From Trichomonas vaginalis G3 (lineage: Eukaryota; Parabasalia; Trichomonadida; Trichomonadidae), in assembly GCF_026262505.1 (NCBI RefSeq), contig NC_067203.1, positions 12,598,392 to 12,662,391 of the forward strand: 64,000 bases of DNA, given 5' to 3'. This document shows, one piece after another, positions 1 to 11,188 of the stretch; within the stretch, counting starts at the first letter, position 1, and each line of letters begins with the position of its first letter. Under the pieces are notes generated by a model. It saw only the letters and a program-made list of their open reading frames with translations, made no database searches and was not told where the DNA came from. Made by a program: the position numbers and the translations under genes.

Positions 1-61
1 TTTTGATAGAGATTCACTTAAGATTGAGCAGAAAAACGATGGGGAGACTTTACGAAGGTAA
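1..61 (+). CDS. possible 3' end of an unknown host gene
   Basis: A frame is open from the window edge to a TAA at 59-61 and encodes 19 residues ending GETLRR. The stop is followed by A, giving TAAA, the trichomonad overlap of stop and polyadenylation signal. The base composition is less AT-rich than the DNA that follows. It would be convergent with the ankyrin gene. The piece is too short to identify and could be chance. Confidence 0.25.
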   Translation, partial: FDRDSLKIEQKNDGETLRR

Positions 62-154
62 ATGAGTTTAATCTTTTTTTTCAAAATTAAAGAAGAAGAC
101 TTCTAATGCCCAAAATTATTGGATATAAGTTATAAAGAATTAAAATAAAAGTGT

Positions 155-1854
155 TTATTTATCCATTTTCATTAAAAAGTCGAAGAAAGATGGCATCATC
201 ATTTGAGGAATATGGATGATATCTGGGTCGTAGTTCTTGAGAGCTTCTTCAAATTCAAATCGATGGAGCCTGTGAGCTAACTCGATTGGTGTTTCTCCTT
301 CATTAATTGGAATCTTGATTTTCTTTGGATTCGAAAAGCGCTGGTTAACATTTAGTTTGCCCATTAATAAAATTTCAAAAATGTCTTTGTCTCCTTTGAG
401 AATTGCTGCAAAAAGAGCTGTCATTCCAGATTGACATCTGAAATTAACATCAACATTATTGTCTATAAGCAATGCAACAATTGATGTTCTACCTTCTCTA
501 ATTGCGGCAATCAAAGGAGTTTCCATGTGAATTTCCCATGCTTTGCTGGTCTCACTTATAAGCTGTTTTGTGACATGATCCTTTAATATCAGACTACCTG
601 AAAATAGAACGTCTGTTCTGGAACCATTTTCAACAAGCAACCTTGCCATTTTTAGGTTATTGTTTTGGATTGAGACGAAAATTGGAGGCACTATATCTTC
701 TTCATCATTGATCTTTGCACCAAGTTTTAATAACAACTCCAGAGTTTGAGTTGCGTTGTTTTGACATGCAATATTAATAATTCTCTGACGGTTTTTCAAT
801 CTATGATTGATATTTGCACCATTTTTAACTAAGAATTCAATGTTCTGCAAGAAATTTCTGTTCACTGCCGTAACTAGGGAGTTGTTCCAACTTCATCTTC
901 TTCATTGACATCAGCTCCCAAGTTAATTAGTTCTTTGAGAACATCTGTGCTCGGTGCACATTCAGCAGCACACATCAATGCGGTCATATTAATATTGTTT
1001 CGCCATGTTTTGACATCCAATAATTTTGAAAAGATAAATCTCAAAGCAGGGATATTACTGTTTTCCATTGCATGATATGGCAAAACATCTTTTGCTCCAT
1101 GTTTCATTAATAGTTCAGCAATTTGGAAATTATTTCCCCATAATGCGACTGTTAATGGAGACTCCAATGTTTCTTTTTTATCAAAGTAATTTAATTTCTT
1201 CCCATTCTGAATCAAACATTTTATTGATTCAATATCATTCTTAATAATGGCAATTTCTAGTGCAGTGTAGTTATTATCATCTCTTAATTCAATATCAACT
1301 CCACGATTTATCATTAATTGAAGGTATTTGACGTGCTTAATCCTTTTTAAAGAGATTATCTTCATGAGAATTGTCAAATTTCTAGAAAATCTTTGGTGAA
1401 TGTCATATCCTTTCTGTATAAGATATTGAACCATTTTTTCGTCATCATTGAATAAAGCCTGCAAAAATGGATAAACAAATCTATCACTTTCATCAGTTGT
1501 AAACCACTGAAAATCAAATGATTTAATATTGTTTAAAATATCCCTTGATCCAATTATATCAAAAGACTTATTAAGGTTTGCTCCAAGTTCCAACAAAATA
1601 TCAATCGCTTTGTATTTCTTTGAGATAATAGCTATTGAAAGAGCTACTTGCTTCATCAATGATTTGATTCTTATACTACTTGGGTCATTAATCAAATATT
1701 CAAACACGTCTTTGCTTTCGCAAAACTGGACAATTTTTGTTAAAATTGATAATGGGTTCTTCAATGAATCAAATTTGGAATTCTTCATTAAACTTCCTAA
1801 AAAAGAAGTATTATCGCTCTTAATTATACTTTCGATCAAAAAATATAAAACCAA
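155..1854 (-). pseudogene. ankyrin-repeat protein gene, frameshifted
   Basis: About ten ankyrin repeats are visible as recurring LLELGANLN, LMINRGVDIELRDDNNYTAL, LINLGADVNEEDEVGTTP, LLVENGSR and LLIDNNVDVNFR units, ending in FFDFLMKMDK. Such repeats bind proteins, and trichomonads have very large families of them. The gene is split near 880: the upstream frame stops right after EVGTTP, while the downstream frame resumes with LVTAVNRNFLQNIEFL, which completes the same repeat. One lost base explains this. The upstream frame opens without ATG; the first ATG is at 1788, and the usual trichomonad N-terminal region is absent, so the 5' end is probably lost too. A sequencing error at 880 is the alternative. 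Confidence 0.8.
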
Positions 1855-2510
1855 AAATAATTGTTATAATTTAAATGAAGAAGTAATTTAAGACGATTTT
1901 ATTTATGATCAAATTTTATATATTTTTTTGGATCAAATCCATTTTAATAGAATTTATATACTATTCATCTATTAGTAAACACTACCGTATATTATTTTTT
2001 AAGCTATCTTATTTTTTGAAATTTTATTCAAATCTTTGGTCGCAAGAAGAATTGCATGATAAATAAAAACATTTAATCAAAGTCAATTTTATTTTTCATA
2101 TTCAAATGGACTGAGTGTTAACATTTAACATTTTTTGCTAATTGTCGTCAAAAATTAGGCGTAAAGCAAAAATTGATATTTCATATGGTTTTATGATAGA
2201 TAAGCATTATATTCCCACTCATTATATTCGTAAATTTTGAGGTTTATCCTTCGCTTTTAAGATCATTGAATTTGATTTTTATATAAAATAGTTATATATT
2301 AGAAAATAATATGAGTTTATGTGATATTATTTTTCAGAAGATTTCATTCTATATGCCTATGAAAAGTACTCTCAAAACTAACTTTTTCCTAATTATAATT
2401 AAATCTAGAATATTGTATTATGCTTAGTATTATTTCATTTTTCTCATTCAATTTAGAATTTACAAATGTCAAAAAATTGAGAGCCGTCACTTTTGATGAA
2501 TTTCTGTTTA
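1855..2510. other. AT-rich intergenic DNA, nothing recognised
   Basis: No frame with coding character, RNA gene or clear repeat was seen in this stretch upstream of the ankyrin gene. Confidence 0.5.
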
Positions 2511-2615
2511 TTACAATGGAACATTTGTGAGAACAATGGCTAACAGTGTGCGCCTTTGAATCTGTGCTAGAGCTGTTTCAAGCCAAGCTGAATCAACTAA
2601 GGTGTACAAATTCAT
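2511..2615 (-). CDS. possible 34-residue small protein
   Basis: An ATG at 2615 opens a 34-codon frame reading MNLYTLVDSAWLETALAQIQ and ending TNVPL, in a patch clearly less AT-rich than its surroundings. A TCATTT initiator-like motif lies about 15-20 nt upstream and the stop is followed by TAAA. The peptide is helical and leucine/alanine-rich. It matches no family I know. It may be a small gene or the remnant of a larger one. Confidence 0.3.
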   Translation of the reverse strand: MNLYTLVDSAWLETALAQIQRRTLLAIVLTNVPL

Positions 2616-3330
2616 TTTAAACAAATTTGAAATGAAATAATTTGTGAGAATTTGAGAATCATTTAATTATTTCAGAAGTCTATATTGAAAAAATATTCTT
2701 AACAAAATTAATTTAAATGGTTCAGAAAATTAAAAATTAAAATTAATGTAAAAAACATGATTAGGAATAATTAACAATAATAAATATTATGGTTTTGGAT
2801 TATTTAAACAGCTATAAAAGAACGAATTTTACAAATTACGATAAAAAATTATTGAAAAATAATGAAGAGGATAAGGATTTGAATCGAAAATTAAAAGGAT
2901 GATTATGTGTCAAATTAAATTAAAATAAAAATTTTAGAAGATTTAGAAAAGAAGTACTGCAAAGAATTAGAATTAACATAAAAATCGAAAATTTAATAAA
3001 GGAGAGATAAAATTATTGTAGTATTCAATTGAAAAATTTTATAAAATAAGGAATATTGGTAAACAAATAAGTTTAATCTAAAAAAAGGAAAATAAAAATA
3101 TAAAAATTGAAATAAAAACAGAAATATAAAATATTTTTAAAATGCAAAAAAGTTTCATACTAATCGTTTTTTTATAATATTTATCATTGAAAGATTATTG
3201 AAAGATATTTTGAAAGAAATCGAAAGAGTTAAGAAATATTGAGACGAAGGACAATTGAATGAATTTTTGGCCGATTGTGCTATGCAAAGTTGATGATAAT
3301 TGCAGGAAATTTTGAGATTTTCGAGGTTTT
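2616..3330. other. AT-rich intergenic DNA, nothing recognised
   Basis: Very AT-rich sequence with short A and T runs. No supported gene or repeat was found. Confidence 0.5.
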
Positions 3331-3592
3331 GGAGGGTGTGAGTACTATTATATGTAATAGTATCTCACACCCTCCAATTCATCCTATGGCGTCGAGAAAA
3401 TTTTGGTGAAATGTCGTCGCATTTCACCAAAATTTTCGGCGCCATATAGAGAACTAGAGTCTGCGAGGTACTGATTCTATCTATGTACCTCGCAGACCCT
3501 AGTTCTCAGCCAAAATGGCTAAAAATTGCTCGCAATTGTTTGCCATGTAAAGTGTCACTTTTTGAGGAGATTTGACATTCTGTCAAATCTCC
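3331..3592. repeat. run of four long hairpins plus two short ones
   Basis: Consecutive inverted repeats are present. 3331-3375 has about 20-bp arms, a TATG loop and one bulge. 3385-3446 has about 27-bp arms and a TCGTCG loop. 3449-3507 has about 23-bp arms and one mismatch. 3508-3520 and 3524-3537 are short. 3566-3592 has perfect 12-bp arms (GGAGATTTGACA), a TTC loop and then a T run. The arms of different hairpins are unrelated, so this is not one tandemly copied hairpin. It could be a structured RNA or a compact mobile-element remnant. Confidence 0.75.
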
Positions 3593-4675
3593 TTTTTTGT
3601 ATATAAAAAACGTATGGATTAAAATTTAAGAGGAATTCAATTTTAATTACGGGTTGTTCAAATATTGATTAATATAAATTTCTTAATAAGAATAAACAAT
3701 TTTTGTTTTTGAATTTATTCAATTTATAGCTTTACATATAGTTTCAAAATTGTACAGCTATGATTATTTCAACAAAAAAATATCTTACTTTTTCACTTCA
3801 CTTTCACACTCACTTTTCCGTAATTCAAATTTCAACATTATGTATTTTAATTCCTTATAGTATTTTTAACATAATTAATCAAATAATAATTGGAAGTTCT
3901 GAACTCACTTTTTCCGTATTTCAAAATCAAAAATATGAATAATATATCTATTTATTATATACTAATGCTATTTTCAACTAGAAGTGAGGTACGGTAATCT
4001 TACAGATTCCCGTAACTCAATTTTACGGGAAAAGTGCAGTAAACTACTCAATTTACGGAAAAAGTGTCGTAAACTATTGATGTGGCGGTAAAATCACGGT
4101 AATTCACGGAAAGCTATATGCGAATATTTGAAATTATACAAAATCGAGCGAAACACTTTTAAATAGGTTGTTCTCGTATTTCAAATACTATTCCCAGATT
4201 TATTGTCGTCAGAATATTTCCAAATTTTTGCCGATTTACAAAAAATGATTTACAAAGCATATTTTTTAATCTAAAAAATTCCTAAAAAAAGGAACCGGTG
4301 TGCGGAAACCTCGGTAAATTACCGCGGTTCCCGTTGGGACTGCCATAGATTGGCCTAAGTATTTCTTAATAGAATGTGAAATAAAGTAAAATTAACTATA
4401 TTCAAAATGGAAAAAAATCCAAAAAAATTTTGAAAAAAAAAGAATTTCATGATAAAAAGCATAAATTTTGCATCAGAAAATTAAATTCAGGTATTTTTTT
4501 TGAAATAGAAAGAAGTCCTAAAATTAGTTAAAATCATTTTTATTCAAAAGAAACGCTATTTTTTAAGGAATTGAAAAGAATTTTATTAATAATATTTTAT
4601 TTATAGAATTTGCATATATATATGCATAGACATATTGAATTGTAAACATGAGAACACTAATTACATTAACTTGTC
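3593..4675. other. gene-free region with a degenerate TTACGG repeat
   Basis: No gene is supported. At about 4015-4115 a loosely repeated unit of the form TTACGG-AAAAGTG-GTAAACTA occurs three to four times with varied spacing. The rest is AT-rich. A 60-codon frame at 3760-3942 has no coding character. Confidence 0.45.
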
Positions 4676-4829
4676 GTTCAAATTATTGCATCGAAAAAAA
4701 AAGTGCTATAAATTTACTCAATTAGTTTACAAACGTAAATATTTTAAACTTTACGTTTGTAAACTAATTTGGTAAACTCGTAGTTCAAATTATTGCATCG
4801 AGAAAAAAAGTGCTATAAATTTACTCAAT
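4676..4829. repeat. perfect 19-bp inverted repeat between 47-bp direct repeats
   Basis: Near-identical direct repeats at 4676-4722 and 4783-4829 begin GTTCAAATTATTGCATCGA. Between them lies a perfect inverted repeat, ATTAGTTTACAAACGTAAA at 4721-4739 and its complement at 4750-4768, around a 10-nt spacer. This looks like a palindromic insertion or a replication-slippage product. Confidence 0.75.
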
Positions 4830-5088
4830 GATATAATTCGCATGAAATTGAAAAATATTGACTGGATGTGTAATGGTTTTATAATTGCAATGTTGATTTG
4901 ATCGAATTTAAATGAATATATAACGCGATGAAATTTCGAATTGCTCAAATGTCTGTAATTCATATATGGTGCACATATTAATATTACATTTCGTTGATAT
5001 TTACCACATAAACCTTTAAATATTAGGTCATTTTAAAGTTATATGCGATTTAGTTCCAAAATGCACGTTTAGAAAAAGACGATAACAA

Positions 5089-5388
5089 TTAAATTACAAA
5101 ATCGATAACAATAACGATTAAATTACAAAATCGATAACGACCCTGGAAGAATAAATCTACCATTGTCCAGCCGCCTTGTTCATTGATGTCCTTGAATGTT
5201 GCTTCGAACTCTTTTCTTGGGATTTCCTTATCGCCACCAACAAATGTCATGACAAGGGCAGCCAAAGTATTGATGTAAAGTGGCTCGATTCCAAGGTCCT
5301 TGAGCAAGTTGATCATCTCATCATTGGAGATCTTACCATTCTTGTTGACATCAACCTTATCGAATGCATTGATAACCTGAGCCTTCAT
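5089..5388 (-). CDS. EF-hand calcium-binding protein
   Basis: This is a 99-residue protein starting MKAQVINAFDKVDVNKNGKI. The loop DVNKNGKISNDE is a canonical EF-hand (acidic positions 1 and 12, Gly at 6, Ile at 8) near residues 13-24. A second helix-loop-helix (GGDKEIPRKEFEATF) is shorter and may not bind calcium. It is likely a small calmodulin-like sensor in the cytosol or flagellar apparatus. The ATG at 5388 was chosen because TCACTTCACTT lies just upstream. The last residues come from a tandemly duplicated stretch at 5089-5140, so the C-terminus may have been altered recently. It lies 300 bp from element A. Confidence 0.75.
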   Translation of the reverse strand: MKAQVINAFDKVDVNKNGKISNDEMINLLKDLGIEPLYINTLAALVMTFVGGDKEIPRKEFEATFKDINEQGGWTMVDLFFQGRYRFCNLIVIVIDFVI

Positions 5389-5400
5389 GGTTATTTGGGA

Positions 5401-5411
5401 AAGTGAAGTGA
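5401..5411 (-). promoter_or_regulatory. initiator-like element of the EF-hand gene
   Basis: The strand reads TCACTTCACTT 12-23 nt before the ATG. It matches the trichomonad initiator TCAYTW twice in tandem and supports this start. Confidence 0.6.
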
Positions 5412-5701
5412 TTAGCAATTTTTAAAATTCTTTCAAATATTTTATTTGGGTAAAATAAACAAATCGCATAATTTTGAACCGAATACCATACATCTTAATA
5501 ATGCCTTTTTTAATTCTTGATTTTTTCATTGAAATATTGAATCAAGTGATAGTTATGTCAAAATATTTATTATTAAAAATCATAATAATATTCTATTTCG
5601 AATTATTTCGAAAAAAGGCAACCGGAATTCGATAAATTTATCGGAATGATATAAAGCGCTATAATTGGCGACCGAAAAGTAGATCTCTGCGATATTAATT
5701 T
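5412..5701. other. intergenic DNA next to element A
   Basis: AT-rich, no gene seen. It ends at the TAAAGT target duplication of element A. Confidence 0.5.
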
Positions 5702-5707
5702 TAAAGT
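5702..5707. repeat. target-site duplication of element A, left copy
   Basis: TAAAGT directly precedes the A run and recurs after the T run at 29964-29969. Six bp is the usual Polinton duplication length. Confidence 0.65.
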
Positions 5708-5989
5708 AAAAAAAAAAAAAAAAAAAAAAAGGTAGTGGGGCCTCCAGGCACTTCGTGCCCTCTAGCCCTGAAGATGTTTAGTATAAAATGAAGTATAAAA
5801 TGAGGTTTTTTTGGGTATTGGGGGCTTCCAGGCGCGTTGCGCCCTCTAGCCCATAAAAAATTTTTGAGAGTCGTTGCTGTTGACTTTTTTTGTAGAGCAC
5901 TCAAAATAGTACAACTTTGACCGGACAAGTAAGGGTCTATCGTCGCTACAGGAAAAGTTACGGGCGTTCCAAGGAAGTATACTTTGAGA
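5708..5989 (+). repeat. left terminal inverted repeat of element A
   Basis: It begins with 23 A and then GGTAGTGGGGCC. It contains two GC-rich palindromes (5737-5768 and 5821-5852) and the inner block running to TATACTTTGAGA. It matches the reverse complement of 29686-29963 with scattered differences. Because the tips are A on one side and T on the other, the homopolymer belongs to the inverted repeat and is not a poly(A) tail. Confidence 0.85.
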
Positions 5990-6160
5990 GACTCTTTAGA
6001 AACTTTAGACGTTTTACATAACCATCCATGTTTTTACTTTACATCCGATAAAAGTGGTTTGGAAACCGTTATGAGATGGTTAGAGGACATACATGACTAT
6101 GAGTTTAGATATGACAAGATAGAATATGAGAGAGGTCTATAAACCGGAGAAAGTGTCATA
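5981..6160 (+). other. methyltransferase-derived patch in element A's left end
   Basis: This 180-bp stretch matches, with a few differences, the reverse complement of 28775-28955 inside the methyltransferase gene at A's right end. It is joined to terminal-repeat sequence through ACTTTGAGA on the left and to the normal interior through AAAGTGTCATA on the right; both strings occur in donor and recipient. Element B has ordinary terminal-repeat sequence at this place. It is a patch, not a functional gene. Confidence 0.75.
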
Positions 6161-6197
6161 TAAACATCTGTCAAAGCCGCTTTTTAACTTCACTTAA

Positions 6198-9100
6198 ATG
6201 CCACGTAAGCTACGTAAGAATATACGTAAGAGGAAGAGAGCATTGAAACATCCAATAGTAAGACTAACACCACAACAACAGTTGCAACAACAAATGCTGA
6301 ATGACCCCACTATGTTGCAACAAATGTCAAGCAATCCTATGCTTTTAAACCGAGTCATTGGTGCACAGAGTGGAGGTTTAAGAGCGGCACTTTTAGCGAA
6401 AATGGCAGGCTATGGTGGAGCTGCAGACGGAACAGCCTATAACCCTCAAAGTCAAATGAATTTGAGTTCACTCAAAAATCAAATAACAGATGTCAAAAAG
6501 TCAAACATAGACATACAGAAGCAAATAAGTGAAAACGAAAAGAAACTAGAATATGACAGACACACAAAGAAACTCAATGAGTTAAACGTAGAAAAAGAAG
6601 AAAGAAGAACAACTGAAAGAACTAAGTACAGAGGAATATGCGAAAAAAGTGTCAGAAAAAGCAGCAGAAGTAGCAAAAATGGAACAAGATGTTTTAAATT
6701 TGAAAAACCATACTACTCAATATAAAGTACTGAAAGATGAAGAAATAAAACAAAAAGCCCTGAAGACATATATGGATAGCGATGAGTATAAAAAAGAAGT
6801 TGAAGCAAATGTAAAGGCAGAAAAACTTTTACAGTTGCAAAACCAAACCGTACAGTATGAAAACTTAGCACAAGAAAGTAAAAATAACGACGCAGCCATG
6901 CAAAAGGCAATGAAAGCGCAGAATATATAAAAGCTAACAATGACTGGTTAGATGCCCAAGCCAACGCTAAAGCAGCCCAACTTATAGGGTCAATAAGGAC
7001 AAAAATACAAGCGGATGAAGACAGTTCAAATGAAGCTTTAACGAATGCTGACTTTAAGAACGCCTTCGAAGCTCTTCATAGTAAGGTGAAACTAGTGAAC
7101 GACTTCTCATCTGGAAAGAAACTGAAGTCTGAAGGTTTCGACAAAGAGTTAAGAGAAGTAGCACAAAATATGACGAAAATAACAGATGCAGCAACGAGAC
7201 AGGCAGTTCAAAGTGCCTATGACGCCGTTAGAGCAACTGTTGTGAAAAGTCAAGAAAAAGAGTTACAACAGACCAAAACAGACCTAGTAAATGCTTTCTT
7301 AAAAACGAAAAGTCAGGTAGGACATTATGCTGCAGATGGAACATATGTGCCAGCTGGTGGAACTTATATACCAGCTGGTGGAACTTATATACTAGCTAGT
7401 GGAACTTATATACCACCAAACCCTCCAAGAGAAGCACCTGCACCAGGACTACCTAAAACATTTACATCGTCACATGGACACAGACACAGGCATGCACCAA
7501 AACCAACACAACAACCAACAGTTCAAAATCCAACACAACAACCAACAGTTCAAAATCCAGCACAACAACCAACAGTTCAAAATCCAGCACAACAACCACC
7601 TCCACAACCAGCACAACAACCACCTCCACAACCAGCACAACAACCACAAACAGAGCAAGGACATAAAAGAAGTAGAGAACAAGGAAACCAAGAATTCTTA
7701 AAAATGCTTAAGGAAGACTATGGTTACCCAGATACTCTTGACTTTAGTGACAGATATAAAGAAGCTATTAGAAAGTTCAAGGAAGGAAATACAGACCCGA
7801 ACCTATTTAGCTTTATGGTTCAGCACCAAATGGGATATAATCTCAAACCTGGAAAATACAAGCTCGCTAAGGGATATGATTTAATAGCATATCATCCAAA
7901 TGACATGGATGAATTTACTCCGAGATATTTGGTGTCAGAGCTAAATGACAATTCAACTCTCTTCATGAAACGCGTAAAAAATAGAGACGGAACGAAAGAA
8001 GAAAGGTTTATGAGTCCGGATGACTTAGATAGGGAACTTGTTAAAAAACGGTCTCGGAAATATGAAATGCCAGCAGATGAGGTACAAGAAACTCCACAGG
8101 AAGAAGTTCAGATACAACCAGACATGGAAGAAATAGTTCAGCAACAACAGCTAGAAGAGCCTGAAGGAAACGAACAAGTCCCTCCTTTGGAAACTAACTT
8201 CACAGAACTAGATGAAGATTTGGAACAGCCGAAAAATCTTGACCCTCAACAAGAGTATGAGGTGAATATGGAATCTTTCCAAGAGTCTAAAAAAATTCGG
8301 CTGACATAGTAGAAGAATATCGAAAAATGTTTGCCGACATACAAAAGACTCCAACACCAGATGAAAATATTCAGCATAGAATGGAAGTACTGAAAGAAAA
8401 TGTAAGCAAATACAACAACCCTTTTTACTTACGACCATTTAACGTTCAATCTTTGGCTGAACTCGGTGAAAATAAAAGGTTAAATTTCAACAAAACATAT
8501 AGAAATGAAACATTGTTTAAAGTTCATTCAGAACCTAACCAAGATGGAAACAAACCTACTTTTGTTTCTGCAGACTATGGAACTACAATGAGATGGGGTC
8601 ATAAAGCTAACCCGGATAGGTGGTTCATAAACTTACAACCACAATTCCAAGAAGTTGTAGACGCAATGGAAGTGAATGGTGAACCAGATATAGCTGGTAT
8701 TTTCAGCGCGGCTTTAATGCCATTGAAAGATATGAAAAATGCAGATATTTTGGACCAGTATGAAATGAACATGGCTGATGGAAATATAACACCTGACGTT
8801 CTAAAACATTTATCTCAAAGAACTACACAGAACCATAAAGATGGTATAGGTGAAGAGTTTAGAAAGAAAGTTAGGGAGAGCGACGGAAAGAACCTATTGT
8901 ACATGACCTTGCAAACGAAAGTTTACAAAATGTCATAAAAACTTACTTTGCAGACAATGAACCGAGAAGGGATGAATATTTAAGAAAACTCAAATGGACA
9001 GTACCAAATGAAATGTTAGTATTGAAAAACATGTTCCTTGACAAAATAAAACCAACTACAGAAATAAATGACGCAAGACTGAAAGATTGGTAGAAGCTTT

Positions 9101-9595
9101 CCCATTCACAAAAGATATTGTTGGTAACATGGAAAGAAAACCAGAATGGCTACAAAAACATATATTTGGAAACGAGCTTATTCCATATGGACAAGCTCTG
9201 TTTGAAGAGCTTGAACCGGAAACTCAGGAAAGAGTCATGCAAACAATACACGAAGACTCAAATACAAACTATGACAAACTCTTTCTAGGATATAGGTTAC
9301 CTGATGGCGACCAGAGCCCAAAGGCAAAAAGGACATGGGAAATTTACAACATACTAGTAACATGAGGCAAAGATGCAACAACTTGAAGCAGAGGGCAGGT
9401 TACCAAAAGCGACACCAAAGAAAAGAGAAAGTAGAACAAAGTGAAAGTAGTGAAGAAGTAACTTCATCTAGTGAAAATAGTGGCAATGAAGGAAAAAGAA
9501 GAGTTAAAAATTCAGTCAGGAAGAAAGTAAAGCTTGGTCCGAGTGGTTCTATTATGACATATAAATCCAACTATTCTATATTTTTACCCATATGA
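6198..9595 (+). pseudogene. giant coiled-coil virion protein, element A copy, broken
   Basis: Degraded counterpart of the intact gene at 33910-37383. It opens with MPRKLRKNIRKRKRALKHP and contains the same coiled-coil, GTYVPAGG repeats and QPTVQNPAQ repeats. It has several breaks. The TCACTT initiator-like motif is kept just upstream of the ATG. Confidence 0.85.
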
Positions 9596-9596
9596 A

Positions 9597-11188
9597 ATGT
9601 ACGCCGCTCAGAATAAACGCCAACAGTTTTGGATGCCATGAATGGAAATGTTTCCGAATGGTATAACGAATGCGACAATGCCATTAGAAGGTCAGAAATA
9701 GTTCCTGGAACTTACGAATATACAACTGCTGTTTCTTACGGAAACGTAGGTGAGTTTGAGAAGGTTCTTCAACAACAGTAGATATTGCTTGCGACAGGTT
9801 TCATATTATTTCTATGACAACTCTTTCTTATACGTGGAACAAGACATTGAAATAAAACCTTCTGCCAAGTTGTCTGACAAGAAAGGTTGCAATGGAATTT
9901 TCTATGTCGGATACCAATATGCTCCAGAAGTTTCATGGGATATAAGATATATTCTAACTCTGACTTAGTTCAAACAGTAACATGGGCAAACTATGAATGG
10001 TTTCGCTTTGAGAAACTCAGTACACACAAGCTAGAGAACAAACAGACCAGTATGCAACTATTGAGAAAATAAGAAGACTGACCCTAACGTTCCAGGAGTT
10101 TATGTTGACCTTTCTGGACAAACTGCAGCAGCAGTAACCAAAGTAAAACTGAAACTTAGAGTTCCTTTGTCATCTTTCCTCATCTTCAGGTTTTTAAGAT
10201 ACTTACCAAACTGGGCAGGAAAAATTTCTATCGAACTTACTCCAAGCAAAAAAACTTAGTCATTGCACCAACACAAGACCCATTCACTCTTACTGTAGCT
10301 GGAACTGGTGGAGCCAAGTTCTGTGACTTTTGCAAAGACAAAGTTGACTTAGACTTGGTTTCTCAAACCTCAACACTGAAGTAAACTATTATTTCAATGC
10401 TGCTGGAACTGCTTGGGACCCAGTTAAGTTCACATGCGAAAAATTTGAATGCAAGAGAATAGAAAGCAGACTTGCAGTCTATATGTTGGACCCAATATTT
10501 CAAATGCTTTAGCTGCCAAATATATTGCAGTTCCACTTATGTTCCCTATACACCAAATATCTGTCAAAGACTTTGCAGGTGAAGTTGGAAACCAAAGTGC
10601 TGACCCAGTGCAAGAACAGATATTGCCTTAACAACTGCAATGAAACATGCAGATACTATTTTGTACTGTTCAGACGAACTATAAATGACTATTCTTGTTT
10701 CTACAACCCTGGTATTAAATATCATATAAACATAGATGGCAAATATTATCCAAGAGAAGAATATTCTACAGTGAGGATATGAGGTCATACAACTTGACAT
10801 TAGATGCTATGAACTTTAACAACAACTTCACAACAACCATTAACCCTGAAATGCAAAGTTCTATTAATGCCATATGTGAAAGTATGGACCCATACAGGAG
10901 GTCAAAAAACTCAATATACAAATGGAGACCGTTCAAACTTTGGCTTGGCATTCCATTTGCTGACTCAGAAGACTTTATGTGGTGGTATTTCAACTGTTGG
11001 TACAGTTCAAATACATATACTGGTGACAGAGACGGTCCAGATGAATTGAAAGCAAAGAAGTTTACAAAACCAATAGCACTTTTCACGGAAGATGCTCTTT
11101 TGAAGATTCGTTCGATGAAAACTGCGGGCTCCTCAGATTGGTATAGACGACAGCTTCCATCGAGCAGATTTTGGCAGCAGGTCAGTAA
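9597..11188 (+). pseudogene. major capsid protein, element A copy, broken
   Basis: Broken counterpart of 37416-39015 in element B, at the same position after the giant gene. Recognisable blocks include FLYVEQDIEIKPSAKLSD, TINDYSCFYNPGIKYHIN and ALLKIRSMK. Several breaks. Confidence 0.75.

Noticed and set aside
3760-3942. 60-codon frame in host intergenic DNA
   Set aside because: No initiator, no coding composition, no recognisable domain.
5708-5730. A run as poly(A) tail of a LINE/SINE insertion
   Set aside because: The same run is present inverted (T run) at the other end, and the sequence inside is a terminal inverted repeat.
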